From Microvelia longipes (lineage: Eukaryota; Arthropoda; Insecta; Hemiptera; Veliidae): 64,000 bases of DNA. Made by a program: the position numbers and the translations under genes. The DNA is taken from positions 26,222,993 to 26,286,992 of the forward strand of contig JACMZG010001914.1 in the NCBI GenBank assembly GCA_018340805.1, given 5' to 3'. Positions 38,654 to 51,194 of this stretch are shown in pieces (the first letter of the stretch is position 1; each line of letters begins with the position of its first letter). Under the pieces are notes generated by a model. That model searched no databases, was not told where the DNA came from, and was given only the letters and a program-made list of their open reading frames with translations.

Positions 38654-38682
38654 ATATATATATAATTATATATATATATATA
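38607..38682. repeat. (TA)n microsatellite
   Basis: About 75 bp of TA with two slips. Confidence 0.95.
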
Positions 38683-39094
38683 TAAGCTAATGTTATACCT
38701 TAATATTACATTTTTTAAAAAAAGGTTACAACACTTTTAGGCTTTTAATTTCATTAAAAGGGTTATTTAAATAGAACAAACGTATGAATTAGGTTGCTTT
38801 TGTTACTACCCAAAAAACACTTAAATATAAAAGGAACATAAAACCACTATAATAAAGTAGAGAAATAGAAATAGACCAAATGCATTTGATTTCTCCTAAT
38901 ATAAATACATACATTAATTTATGTTTAAAGCCAGTAGAGTGCATTAGTGACTTAAGGGTTGTAGAAAATGACTTTATTTTTATATAACTATATTTTGTAA
39001 TCTCCAAGTATCAAATAAAGATCTCTAGGTATTTTTAAGATCAATGGTACGCAGAGAAAAATTATATAAATAATATAATCTTAAAAGGCTCTTT

Positions 39095-39240
39095 AAAACA
39101 TAGAGGTATATACTAGAGGGGGCATAGCCTATCTAAATACATTAAGAAGCCTGAAACATCTTTTTGGGGCTCTCAGGGACTCTGTGTAACCTCATTGAAA
39201 CCTCCTTCAAATTAATAAATTTATGTTAATACACAAATAA
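39095..39240 (+). repeat. dispersed repeat S, fragment
   Basis: GGGGCTCTCAGGGACTCTG and TGTAACCTCATTGAAACCTC match 20700-20755 and, inverted, 1150-1200. Confidence 0.55.
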
Positions 39241-39264
39241 ATTAATTTGTTTATTAATTTATTA

Positions 39265-39715
39265 TAAATTTGTGTGTGTTTGTCATCTTAGTTCCCAGTG
39301 TATATGTGCCAAGTTTAAACTCATTATCAGAATTAGTTCAATTTTTATTGAATGACTTGTGTACGTTTTTTAAATAAGTGTGTTGTAAATTGTAAAATGT
39401 GTTGAAACAATTTTCTGTAAAAACGGTACAAGAAAGTTTTATTTCAATATGACAAGTTTATATATGATTTTTGTTAAATCATAAAAGGTAATCAGCATTG
39501 AGCTTGGTCTGTGCCGGGATGGGTGATTACTGGGAATGAAGTAGATCTATTTACTATCTGAAGACGAGCGAAGCGAGTCCGGATACGTGTCGCAGTATAG
39601 ATTTGGCGAATTGTATATTTTGAGGACGAGCGAAGCGAGACTGAAGTAGAGAGGATGTGCGTAGCGAATCCTATATGATAAGAAAATGTTCCGAGATTTC
39701 CCCGTACCCGATTTT
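39265..39715 (-). repeat. dispersed repeat R
   Basis: From TTCCCAGTGTATATGTGCCA through GGATGGGTGATTACTGGGAA, GACGAGCGAAGCGAGTCC, GGATGTGCGTAGCGAATCC to TTCCGAGATTTCCCCGTACC. A good copy of the GGTACC-side half. Confidence 0.85.
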
Positions 39716-39719
39716 TTTA

Positions 39720-40640
39720 CTGTTTATTTTATTAAAAAATAAATAGAAGGATTTATGATTACTTTTTGGATGTTTAAAAATTGAGCTGGAAAAACCAGTC
39801 AGGACTACCTAATTTTGGAAACTAGTTCAGCTTTCAATCGTTCTAACTTTAGTATGTTTGACAGTACTTACTCTAATTTTAATATAATATAATATGTTAC
39901 AATTTGCAATAGCTTCTTCATATTATTTTCTTAAAGACATCTCTTAGTAATTTTATGTATTTGTTTATTATTGGAAATATTGTTTTATTTATACTTCCTA
40001 CTATTTATTTATTGTTTTATTACAGCTTTTAAATGTAAATCATGTAGCTGTTCCCTTATTCATTAGAATGTCATACAACAATTTATTTCAAATAAATAAT
40101 AGAATAAAATAAGAATCAATTTACAAAGAACACAATATAAAATAAGATTTATTGTCGAGATGAAACCTGGGCTGCATTTCACTGGGTTGAAAGGAGTTGA
40201 TATGATAGCGAGTGAAATACAAGAGATTGGATGCAGGAAGACGATCATTACAAAGATTCAGTTTCAGTTAGACTCTCATCGTGAGATAGAATATGCATCG
40301 AAAACTATTATCTTAACCTTGTGTCCAAGTTTAATCAAATAAAGTAAAATAAAATAAAATATTTGGGTCCATATCAAGAATAAAAACAAGAGGTTGTCGG
40401 CCGCTTCGCCTCTTATCCACCAGGTATAGGGGACAAAACAATAATAAGTGAAAAATATTATCCTGCTTATGAGTATTGCACTTTTGGCAAATATGGCTGG
40501 AATAAAAACTATATAAATGAGTGTCATAATAGTAAAATTAAAAAAATTGGAACCTATGACCCTTAGTTGACTTATTGTTGACTCTGGACTCAGATTTATA
40601 TGTTCAATTAAAGATATTTCCGTAGACCTTGGTTAATACC
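39720..40640. other. unassigned GC-richer island 40140-40440
   Basis: Open frames exist on both strands here (60-83 codons). An A/T pentamer run (AAATAAAATAAAATA, 40338-40360) and GTCGGCCGCTTCGCCTC (40396-40412) resemble the 3' region of a LINE on the minus strand. No domain can be named. Confidence 0.3.
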
Positions 40641-40673
40641 AAGGAAATTATATAAAGGGGAAGGAACATATCA

Positions 40674-41234
40674 GGCCTTCTCAAGGATCTTGAATAAAGG
40701 GGAATGACGCACTAAGACGATTTGCCATACAAAGATGTGACTCTATCAAAAACCAAACAAAATAGAGAAAATTCAACACTAAACACACGTCAAAAACCAA
40801 CAGCACATACCTGGTACAAACTGCGCAAGCTTACAATTCTTATAATTGCGCAGGTCTTAAATTTTAGAGGCAAACTTACCTCTCAATGGTTTCCCATTGT
40901 TTATTGCTTGAGAAGGTTATAAACACGCTTAAATTATCACTCACTGAAGTAGCAAAGTATGGTCCAAAATTTAAAATTAAATAAGCACAAATGACTTAAC
41001 AAGCACCACAAATGCAACAATCACGTGAAGCACAGAAGAAAGTTTAGAAGCAAACTCGATAACCTTGCTATATAACCTGCGTTTGGCGCCTTTTTTTCAT
41101 TATAACCAAGGGGAAGGTAAGTTTGTTCTTATTTGCCAATCTCATCTCCTATTTCTCTATCTCATACAACTTCCATCGGATCAGAAATGTTCCTTAATGC
41201 GTCATCCCCTTTATTCAAACCCTTGGGCCTTCTC
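40674..41234 (+). mobile_element. 543-bp MITE with 9-bp TSD, copy 1
   Basis: The element spans 40683-41225, with inverted ends AAGGATCTTGAATAAAGGGG and CAAGGGTTTGAATAAAGGGG (right end read on the minus strand). It is flanked by GGCCTTCTC on both sides (40674-40682, 41226-41234). A 9-bp duplication fits Mutator-like elements. It is non-coding, and a near-identical copy lies inverted at 46996-47514. Confidence 0.85.
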
Positions 41235-41875
41235 AATGTGAAAAAGTATCACTAACCCCCACCGCTACTCCCTCAGGGACTCGTAGTACCACATCCTTCT
41301 TATCATTAGGTTATAAACATGTCAAGCCAAGTATTTTAGTTCTTTATTATTGTGTAATAGTTATTCTCACTTACTTCATGGTTATTCTTACTTTGTTTAA
41401 GATTTTAAAATAATGAATACAAAGAAAATAAAAATTAAAAGAATTAAAGTCTGTTGACATTATGAGTGTTAGACCTTAAAAGTGGAAAATACCAACTTTA
41501 TACGCTTCTCCACTAATTTTAAACTCTATATGGGACAAGTTGTCCCATACCCGTCTATTTTCCTTTAAAATGGTCGGGACACTTTTTGCCTTTATGCTCG
41601 TCCTGTGGCCATTACCTAGGTTAGAGTAAATGCTGGTGATTTATATGTTGTACAATATTATCTATATTAGCTGACACAATATTAGGATCCTGTGCATTCC
41701 AGACTTGCTCATAGGCTAAGTTAATCAAAATATTTTTAACTTAAGAGGCCCATTTATAATTGGGATTGTTTGAGGGAACAGAGACCAACTCTAACAGTCT
41801 CCTATTACTCACAATAGAATACCTATGGCTATTTAATTTACCTTAAGTTAAATCACCCGAGATATCAGTGTACTT
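41235..41875. other. no feature seen
   Basis: AT-rich, nothing supported. Confidence 0.45.
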
Positions 41876-41879
41876 TTAT

Positions 41880-42010
41880 AATTTGAGGTCTAGTGTAGCG
41901 GGACTGAAGTAATACCACCTTAAGGTTCGGGCAAACTTAATATTCTGAAGACGAGCAAAGTCAGTCTGAAGTGTAGATGATTGTACCGAGGTACCTCGTA
42001 CCCGCCAATT
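41880..42010 (-). repeat. dispersed repeat R, fragment
   Basis: GAAGACGAGCAAAGTCAGTC and GTACCGAGGTACCTCGTACC identify the end of an R copy with an internal deletion. Confidence 0.7.
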
Positions 42011-42884
42011 TTTTGAGACATAAGAGCTTATAGATGTTATTATTGTATTCCTTGTAGACAAGCAACAGATTTATAATTTAATATTTAGCAACCAGATTAA
42101 ATTTATTTCGAAAATTGTGACATTTTTTGTACAAAATACATAGAAATTGCACCCAAGCAAACTTGTGGAATTATTATTGTGGAATTATGTTCAGTTTTAT
42201 CAATCTTTGGTACTTCATTTTTTAAATTTTATTTTGCCTAAGAATATATTTTATTTTACTTAGCATTTATTCTGATCCGATTTTCTTAACTTTTTACTTA
42301 ATCTTATTTTTCCCCTCACTTCGTCTCTCAACTCTTTAAGAGATTAATTCTTAAAGTAAGTAAGTTTTTTGATTAGATAAAAGTAGAGTTGATGTTATCT
42401 TTTTTATTAAATTATTGATATGACAGATTGTAATGGAAAAACGAACAGAATAAAGTATTAATACAAACCAAAGGTGAATATTAAAGGATGCCGACTCAAG
42501 CGGCATACGTACGAACTAAGAAAAAGGATGTTTTATAAAACTCGAGGAACCTAAACACTTCCAGGACATCTTTACGAAGTTAAAGAAACATTAAAGAAAA
42601 ATTGCCGACTCTTTAACTCAGGACCTTTTGGACGTTACCACTACAGCAAGGATAGTAGTCCTACAAAGAAATTCAGTAGGACAATTGCATCTTCTATACC
42701 GACAATAGAAAAAACGAAAGGAAGTAGTTTACTTATGGATTTTACCTTTTTTTACTTAAAGTAAATTAAGTTATTAGACAGATGTTATAAGATTATTATA
42801 ATTATTAACATAAAACATGTGAACTATCCCAATTCAAATCCTTCTTGATATTAATTGATAGTATCTCACATTTACGGCTAGGTT
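42011..42884. other. no feature seen
   Basis: AT-rich, nothing supported. Confidence 0.45.
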
Positions 42885-42907
42885 TATATATATATATTTA
42901 TATATAT

Positions 42908-42968
<61 letters not shown>
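42885..42968. repeat. (TA)n microsatellite
   Basis: About 80 bp of TA. Confidence 0.95.
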
Positions 42969-42969
<1 letters not shown>

Positions 42970-42970
<1 letters not shown>

Positions 42971-45585
42971 CCTAATCAGATTATTAGCCATTTTTAATCG
43001 TTGTGGTACACAAATCGACCAGGTTGTTGTGACATGTACCCAGTATGATGAGTCGATACATATGAGTGTATGCATATAACAACACATATAGTATATAATT
43101 AAAACAAGCATTAGTCTTTAATGATAACGGCACCAACCACGTCTAATTACTTAATTCTGATTTCAATAAGCAAAGCTGCTTTCGGTAGTATTGTCATCTC
43201 TACACAGTGGATTTCCATAGAGCTATTTATAAGAACATTGCAATTTTCTAATTTTGGTTTCTTTAAAATTTCAACATATCAATAGGGAAATATTGGCGTC
43301 ATTTAGTCGCTCATGATGAATTAAACATTAATTATAATTAAAACTTAAAAGTCATTCAGATTGCTTATTGTGACTGTTCATTTTAAACTGTAAATTACTC
43401 TATTAAATGTTATCTCAATTAAAGGAAGATTTAAATGCATCTGACAGAATCATGTCGATTCAATTTATAAATGCATTCAAGCTGTTTATATTTGTGATTT
43501 TTTTATTTATTAATTTGTATCAACTAAACTGCATCTTTATGTCAACATGAGATTGATATTTATTAGTTTTTAATATCTGCTGTGTGGTAAGATTTTGATT
43601 AATTAACCGTATAGCAGCGACATAGTTGTTCTAAAATACAATCAAGATGTTTTAAAATTTATTTGTGCCGGTGCTTCTCTTTAATACAAGTGGCCTTCGG
43701 CCTCATAGCCGCTTCGCGGCCACATTTTTGTTTGGAAGAAAAATATAAAAAATAAATTATTTAAAAAAATAGAAACAGTTAATTGTTAATAAATATAAAC
43801 AAAAAGTGATACTAAAAAAACTATAGTAGTTAAAGTTATGTACTATTAAACGAAGCGCCTCCAACAGGGTTAGTTGGTGGGCTCACTGGAATTAGAGACC
43901 GCGGGTTGATGGAGAGATAGCCGATAAGGACCAACCTGTCAAAGCGGGTAATCCGGGAAAAAAACATGATAATGGTAATCCGGGAATATTCCTCATGAGT
44001 TGAATGTATAGTTTCTCGGCTACTCCTCGAGATTTATCAAGCTTTGTTATTTTAGCCTTGCTTTATATATACCATATTTATTTTTAGAGCCTTTCGGGGG
44101 CCACTGATTACTGGGATTACCACTGGGGCCACTGATTAATATTAAGTAAACAACTAAGCACCAATCGACTGTGAAGTAAAATGCAATAAGCTTTAAGTTT
44201 ATGTAAAGCGAAGAATTTTTTATCATTAGCATATTTATACTCCCCTGTATGGGTGGGTAGAGAGGGAACCAAGTCGTCCCCCTTACATTACGTATTCATG
44301 TACGATATAGGAACACTAACAGGCATACAGAAAGCTATAGGAGCTTGCATACAAGTTATTTTGACTATATTAAAGGGTTCTTGGCAGAGGGACCACATGC
44401 ATTCAGTAGTCTTTACATCGTATGCATTTTAATCAAATTGTATTCATTCATTACTCATTTATAAATCTTTCTTTTTACATTTTTTCTATTTGTTTGTTTA
44501 TGAACTTTATAATTTAAATAAGTTATTCTCTTCAACCGTAAAATAAGTGTAATAATGTTCATTTTGATCTTGATTTTTGTACCTTATAAAAGCATTCATA
44601 AACTCTAGAAACATTGTAGTCATAAGAAAAAAAATTAAATTAAATTAAGTACTACGCTCTTACGACCTCGACCACGAAGGCGGCTACAGTATAAATAAAA
44701 AAAATAAGCTTTTCCTTTCGAAAATCCAGGAAAATTAACCAACAAGTAAAATTGTTATGTTCCGACTATGAAGCATAAACCAAAATCCAGAGCAAGGATC
44801 GGTGCGCAAGAAAGCAAGCATTCCAAAAGAATCTCACCCGCCTTGCGGACCTCTTAGGACTTTTCATGCTATATTTGATCTCCAATTGCTATATATTTAT
44901 TTAAACTCTTGAGTGTGCATTTACGTAACTATTTTTGCTTTAGATGTCTTGAAAAGGTTGTGAAATGACGGCGAAGGTGTCATTAGAGATATATCAAGGT
45001 TGCTGCATTATTTAATCAAGATGTCTAATTTGTTTAACGTCATTTAACGTTTAACAAAGTAGCAAAAATTTGCACCTTTTGTTGCAGTGTGTGAATGAGA
45101 CGTGTAAATAGAGAACTACCTGCATTTTACAATAATTTTAAATATGCCTTCATTTCCAAGGGCATTTTGCAAGTTACTTTTCAACAAAATTCTAGAATAA
45201 GATTATTCTTTTTACGATTGGTGCGAAATAATATGATTACACGATTGTGCGGATAAGAAAGAATTTAGTTCAGTGCTTTAATAAACTAAAAATAGCTATG
45301 AGCGAATCTTCAATTTCTTTATTTAGTGGCGGTAGAAGACAAATTCTTAAGAAGAACGCTCAACTCAAACTTAGCGTGTTTTTATCATTTAAATTTGATC
45401 TTTAACTGACCATTTTAATTTTTAACTTTCGTTATACTTTCTTTTATTTGAATATTTTATAAAATCCTATGAGAAGAGTTTATTTGTTTAGGCAATTTGA
45501 TAAGAAGAAAGACCGTAATATTAACTACAAATCCACACTCAATAATCGATCTGAAATTAACTAGAAAACTCTAATGAAACATATA
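42970..45585. other. no gene seen; hairpin and G fragment
   Basis: A GC-rich hairpin lies at 43690-43723 (GTGGCC ... GGCCAC with an inner GCCG/CGGC stem). 43860-44125 is GC-richer, with GGTAATCCGGGAA twice, and unassigned. 44765-44875 is a decayed minus-strand family G piece (GAAGCATAAACCAAAATCC, CCGCCTTGCGGACCTC). Confidence 0.5.
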
Positions 45586-45589
45586 CTTC

Positions 45590-45784
45590 GTTCACACGCG
45601 GAGTTTGGCAGGGGGTTTAACCCCCATAGGGGCTTAACCCCAAGGGGTTAAATTTTTCTTTTTTAAATGTTTCAGGGTTGAACCCCGAATGTAATCCCGT
45701 TCTCACAACAACTGACAAGGGGATTGAACCCCCTTGGGGGTTAAACACGGAGTTGAACCCCCTTGCCAATCTCCGCGTGTGAAC
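45590..45784. mobile_element. 195-bp palindromic MITE
   Basis: The ends GTTCACACGCGGAGTTTGGC and the inverse of GCCAATCTCCGCGTGTGAAC pair over about 40 bp and continue through GGGGGTT-AACCCC blocks. Inner runs of GGGGTT/AACCCC occur at least six times in alternating orientation. It is markedly GC-richer than its surroundings. No target duplication is clear. Confidence 0.8.
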
Positions 45785-45789
45785 ACATT

Positions 45790-46990
45790 AATAATATTGG
45801 ATTATTTATATAACTGTATGACTTCGTTGATTCCACTCCTAATTCGTTAAAACATAAATTTAATCTGTTATTAAATGACGTATATTAATAAAAATTAATT
45901 AAAACATTTATGTTACTATGAGATAATATCTTGATTTAACACATCTATAGAATGGCAGATGGATGTTTAGAATACACTGCATCCCGCACGTTTTCAAATT
46001 CTTACCAAAGAATTTTTCCTACTTTTCCTTGTCTTTCTCTTTTTTCTTGTTTAAAAATTACTGTTTCAATGTGGCTGTTTTGTGTAAATGTTTATACAAT
46101 TTTCTTAAATCTTTATTTATCTCTAAATGTCGATTTAGATAAAAATCGGTTGCGTATTAATGCGTTTTCTTCCGATTCGCTTTTCCCATATTAATCCGAT
46201 TGATTTACTACTGTTTTTCTTTTCTTCTGCTTTCTTTTTAGCGCCGGTATATTGTTTGTTTTAAATAGATTATGTTTATTTTATATTGTTTACTATAAAT
46301 AGGTCTATTAACCTCGTTTTAAACTAGAGCGAAATTGTTTGCATCCATGTTAATTCTCAAACTTGAACTAAGGCTTTACAGACAGTTAGTAGAGACGTCG
46401 GACAAACTAACCTCCGGCTAAAATTTAGGAAAGATTTCAAAATTTAGCAACAACAAATGTTAGATTACCCTCCCTTAGTATAAGGGTTTTCATATGATAA
46501 GAAAGTGAGAGGGGGGGTGACTAGTATTTTGAATTTTTAGGGAAATTACAGTATTTTTTCATTTACCTGTGGTGGTATTTAAGAAAAAGTAAAAATATGT
46601 AATCAGTGACGAAGCGGAATCTGAACAACCTCATAAGCGTGATTTTCTAATAAAAATACGCTGAAACATGAAATTGTACTACAAATCATATAATCAAATT
46701 AATAAAGTTCATTGGCCTAGTTATTGAATAAAATTAATTAATTTTTAATTTTAGTTTTAACAGTAAAACTGTCGTATTTTTATTACCGTAAAACATCTAT
46801 TCCGTATGATATCCGTTAATGTAAAATAAAACTATAATAAAAATGCAGATAGTAAATTATGATTTTATGTATTTTAAAATATTGTTTTTTATTAGTTTCG
46901 AATTTTTTATTGGTTTTTATGGCTAGTAAAATATTTTTATAAATTATTTATTGTGACAGTTTAAAATAGAGAGAGTCAGCCTATGTAACA
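45790..46990. other. no feature seen
   Basis: An 80-codon open frame (45952-46194) is hydrophobic and unrecognised, probably chance. Confidence 0.4.
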
Positions 46991-46995
46991 AGCCA

Positions 46996-47514
46996 AAGGA
47001 TCTTGAATAAAGAGGATAACGCATTAAGGAACATTTCTGACTCCGTGGAAGTTGTATGAGATAGAGAAATAGGAGCTACCTTACCTTCCCCTTGGTTAAT
47101 GAAAAAAGGCTCCAAACGCATGTTATGTAGCAAGGTTGTCAAATTTGCTTTTCAACTTTCTTCTGTACTTCACGTGATTGTTGCATTTGTGGTGCTTGTT
47201 AAGTCATTTGTGCTTATTTAATTTTAAATTTTGGACCATACTTTGCTACTTCAGTGAGTGATAATTTAAGCGTGTTTATAACCTTCTCAAGCAATAAACA
47301 ATGGGAAACCATTGAGAGGTAAGTTCGCCTCTAAAATTTAAGACCTGCGCTTTTATTAGAATTGTAAGCATGTGCAGTTTGTACCAAGCATGTGCAGTTG
47401 GTTTTTGACGTGAGTTTCGTGTTTAATCCTCTCTCTAGTTTTTCGTTTCTGATGGGGTCACTTTATTGTATGGCAAATCGACTTAGTGCGTAATCCCCTT
47501 TATTCAAGATCCTT
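46996..47514 (-). mobile_element. MITE copy 2 of the 40683 family
   Basis: It begins AAGGATCTTGAATAAAGAGG and ends CCCCTTTATTCAAGATCCTT. The interior matches 40683-41225 in reverse throughout (for example CACGTGATTGTTGCATTTGT, GTGAGTGATAATTTAAGCGT). No clear target duplication is seen at this copy. Confidence 0.85.
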
Positions 47515-47519
47515 GAGTT

Positions 47520-48734
47520 GACTATAACTGCGTGCGAAAAATCAATAGAAGTAAAATGCAAAATTTGACATGTTGCAACCGCTTTATCATTCGATGATTA
47601 TTATTGATGGATTGATCTAAAGTCATGTTGACTTATTTTAAGCCAATGTTGTTAAAAAAATTACGCTATTGAGATGTTCCTAAGTGTATAGAGTGGAGGG
47701 GGAGAGCAAATCGATTTCTTTTGTCTTATGATTTAAAATTTATCTACTGGGTGGAAAATTTCAGATGCACCAATATTCAATCCAAAAAATAAAAAAATAA
47801 TAAATAATAAAAGTAATGTTTGTAATACTTTATGATGGAATATGAGGGCACTGTGATTTTGGGGGGGGGGGCTAATTTTAAACCAGCGGGGGCTTAAGCC
47901 ACCCTAGCCCCCCTAAAAAGTCACATATGGTTTTATGTATATTTTGTTTATGGTTTATTTAAAAATGATGAACAGCCCGTTTCATAATTTAATTTAGAAG
48001 CCCCTACAATTAAAACAAAGTGAATAACTACGTTACATTTTAAGTTTTTGTTTCATAACTGTTTAATTATAATTATTTCTTATGAATTCAGTAATTGATT
48101 TTCTCTAAATATCCCGTAGTTTGAAACATATTATTATCGACTTTAATTCTTTAATGTTCTCTTGGAAAAAAAAAATTCTTCTTCTCTAGTTATTCTTAAT
48201 AAATGTTTATTCTTTTTATTGTTATATTTCTTTTCTTTTAGTTTTAGTGGTATTTCCCTTTTAACGTACCAAAGTAAAGATCATTATAACTTTAATTACT
48301 TAAATTACTAACAATCATTTAGACTGAAGAAGAAAACTCCCAAATACAATTAAATTAATGCTTTCTACGAAATATTTTCAACTTCCAAAAGTTAACGAGA
48401 GTAAGATTGCTGCGTAATGCGCGTGTAAGCGGCTTTATGGTAAATTAACTTGAATCAATTTAACGAGTTAGAGGATAACTTGAACATGATGATGGCTTAG
48501 TTAAGAAATAATTAATAAAAATGAGCATTACTTTTAAACGTAATATTTGTGTCGTTATGTGTAAATTGAAAATATTTCTAATGACAATGACTTTGAAACG
48601 TGTATTATTGTATAAATAAATAAGAGGGAAAGAAAAAAATATAAATAATAAGAAAGAAATAAAATAGTATATATAAAGAAAAAAGGAATAGTAATTTTAA
48701 AAATTAAATTAAAAAAAAATAATATTAAGTAAAA
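47520..48734. other. no gene seen; G-run hairpin
   Basis: An 11-G run at about 47860-47870 faces a CCCCCC run at about 47909-47914, with GCGGGGGCTTAAGCC between them. Confidence 0.5.
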
Positions 48735-49375
48735 AATTAGGTACGGGGTACCTCAGAAATTTTACTTATTACATCAGATTCGCTACGCTCATCCTCCTAG
48801 CTTCGGACTCGCTTCGCTCGTCCTCAGAATGTAAAAGTCCTTAAATTTATTCTGCAAAACATCTTCAAACTTGCGTCGCTCCTCCTGTCAGATAGTAAAT
48901 AGATTCATTTCATTCCCGGCGGTCACCCATTCAGGCACGGACCACGCTTGATGCTGAATAACATTGAATCGATAAACATTGAACTAATGCTGATAATGAG
49001 ATGAAACTTGGTCTTATACATGGCTACATGCGTGCCAAATTTCAATTGGATCACATCATGTTTCCGCGTTTTATAATTTTTCGAAATTTTTCCTGAGTCA
49101 TTATTGCGGATTAATGACGTTATAAACAAATAATTTTCCGCATAGCGCAACTACAGCAAATGACTGATTTTTGTACAAAGTTTCAACTTTGTACAAACAA
49201 AAATAAGTTTCAACTTTGTGGGCGCTACGAAAACCACTCGGAATGCCCTAAAAATGCCTGAAACGGATAATTCTGGTGACATCCTGGTTTCGGATTTTTT
49301 GCTAACACATTTCCTATATATGTAGATATAAATAAGTATAAATGAGGAAAAGTAAAAATAAATTTGTATATAATA
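48735..49375 (+). repeat. dispersed repeat R, nearly full copy
   Basis: The most complete uninterrupted copy. It runs from GGTACGGGGTACCTC through GATTCGCTACGCTCATCCTC, ACTCGCTTCGCTCGTCCTCA, CACCCATTCAGGCACGGACC, a GAAACTTGG block, a GTTTCCGCGTTTTATAATTT block and GGATAATTCTGGTGACATCC to the tail ATAAATGAGGAAAAGTAAAA. Length about 640 bp. No conserved protein is encoded. Class unknown. Confidence 0.88.
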
Positions 49376-49379
49376 GAGT

Positions 49380-50335
49380 AAACTACTGTTGTGATTATGT
49401 AATAAATTTTATTACCAAAATGAAGTGATTAAGCAATTATTATAATGACAAGATTTATACTCTACCTAATTGTAGCCGCGTATTTTCTATTAGAAGAAAC
49501 GTGTTTTTGGTTTTCAAAATTCCGACTTGAAATTTTGGTTTCAATATAAAAGATAATTAGTAATACAAATTTTCCTGACTTTTGTTCGAAAGAAGTCCTA
49601 AATGATTTCCAAATAACAGTACAAAAAATTAAATATATTTTGAGTACATTATCGCAGTCGTTTCAATTGGCGAAATATTTTATTTATCGTCCGGTATATA
49701 CTTATTCGAGTTTCTAATCGAGATTGCCTTGCCTGGTCTCCGAGACTCTTGATAGAGAGAGACATTTTATGCGTTACAAATATTTTAATTTCATAGTTAC
49801 GTTATTTTTTTCCTTTGTTGCCTTAAGATATACCTGCTTAACACAAGAATTCAGAATCCATGCTTATAAAATGTGTGTCCGACGTCACATTTTCGGTAGC
49901 AAGCCCTGTTGACTATAATTCATTGGATTTTTACAAAAACAGGCTCAAATATAAACATTCGCAGCCTAACGAATTTGAAAAGACACTGTTTTTCACAGAA
50001 TTTCAGATCTATTTGGTAATTAGTTTTAAGTGGAAAATGTTAGAAATGATATTTGAAACAAAATATTCTTATATTTTTTAATAGAGAGGCTTTATAAAAA
50101 TTAAACATAAATATTTAATAGTATAATTAATAACGATAATTTCTTTCTGGTTTCATCTTAAATACGCATCATGTCTTTGTTAAAGTTTATATAAGTTGAT
50201 TTAATACAATTGTATTTTTTTAAACGATGCTAATGGTAGATATTAAATGCTCTTAAAATGCTTAACAGGAAAACTTACTAAGCACGGACTTCAATACTTA
50301 AAATCTAATTGTTCTTATTGCATTCCTGTATATCT
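49380..50335. other. no feature seen
   Basis: Open frames of 62-73 codons near 49724-50081 lack recognisable content. Confidence 0.4.
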
Positions 50336-50337
50336 CC

Positions 50338-50577
50338 TCAACACCGCTTAAGAATAATATCCATTTTTTCTTCATGTTTAAGCAATTGAATCAAATGTGT
50401 CGCCACAATCTTCATTTCTTTAGAAGTTTCTTTTGAAAAATACAGACAGTAATGTGTCCAATCATGAGTATCATAATAATCGACTTGGTTGACTTTGAAA
50501 TCGTGAAGATATTTCATATGAAAAGAAATGCAACTCGTTGACTTGTTTTTACTGAATTTATGTTGGGTTTCTTGTAT
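50338..50577 (-). CDS. candidate coding fragment, minus strand
   Basis: An open frame runs about 79 codons from 50577 to a TGA at 50338-50340. A possible start at 50517 gives MKYLHDFKVNQVDYYDTHDW, then THYCLYFSKETSKEMKIVAT, HLIQLLKHEEKMDIILKRC and stop. Residue use (Trp, His, Cys, many charged residues) is unlike the Phe/Ile/Lys/Asn/Tyr bias of chance frames here, and the last 30 residues could form an amphipathic helix. No family is recognised, and no convincing acceptor was found upstream. It may be a terminal exon, a transposon remnant, or chance. Confidence 0.25.
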   Translation of the reverse strand: MQETQHKFSKNKSTSCISFHMKYLHDFKVNQVDYYDTHDWTHYCLYFSKETSKEMKIVATHLIQLLKHEEKMDIILKRC

Positions 50578-50625
50578 TTACGTGACGAGATGAAAGAATT
50601 GTTCTGAGTTTGACCGACCAACACC

Positions 50626-50687
50626 ATGAGGAATATTGCTCTGCTTTATATGGCGATGTATTTTATGAGGACTTGTCAAAATTTTGA
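50626..50687 (+). CDS. candidate first coding exon with signal-like peptide
   Basis: ATG at 50626 opens MRNIALLYMAMYFMRTCQNF, then GA and a strong donor GTAAGT at 50688. A positively charged residue followed by a hydrophobic run is signal-peptide-like, and would suit a secreted precursor such as that encoded by the exon at 59239. The exit phase (two bases) does not match that exon's entry phase (0), so a direct join is ruled out; an extra exon would be needed. A short upstream ATG frame precedes it. This is short, so the evidence is limited. Confidence 0.25.
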
Positions 50688-50689
50688 GT

Positions 50690-51190
50690 AAGTGAACTTA
50701 TTTTAAATTTTAACTTTAAATCCTGTATTTAAAGATAGCTATACTTTTTAAAACGATATTCATTTACCTTAGAGAAAGTACGCCTAAAATTCTAGGCTCC
50801 ATCTGTATTACTAAGTTTTTAAGAAGCGTGATATTTTTCAAAATATTTCGAAAAATGGTTATTAACATCATCTAATCTAGAGCGTAAGTATGAATCTGCT
50901 TTCGGTATGAGCTCCTCCTCTTTAAGCTTGTCCGCACTAAGAGTGGGGATAAACTTGAGTTAATTTAAAATATATCTTGTCTAAATAAAACATCGATGAT
51001 CTAGAACGGAACTTATTTTCTACTTTCAATTCTCCATACTTTTTAGTTTGTATGTGCTTAGTTCTTAAATAAGGACGCAATGTAAAAAAGTAAGATTTTA
51101 AACGCACTTTAAATTGCGTCTTCATTTAAGTTAAGCACCTTCAAAGTTAAAACGGGGCTTAAATTGTGCTGTATTAAAATTAGAAAAAAG
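50690..51190. other. no feature seen
   Basis: AT-rich, nothing supported. Confidence 0.4.
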
Positions 51191-51194
51191 TGTG

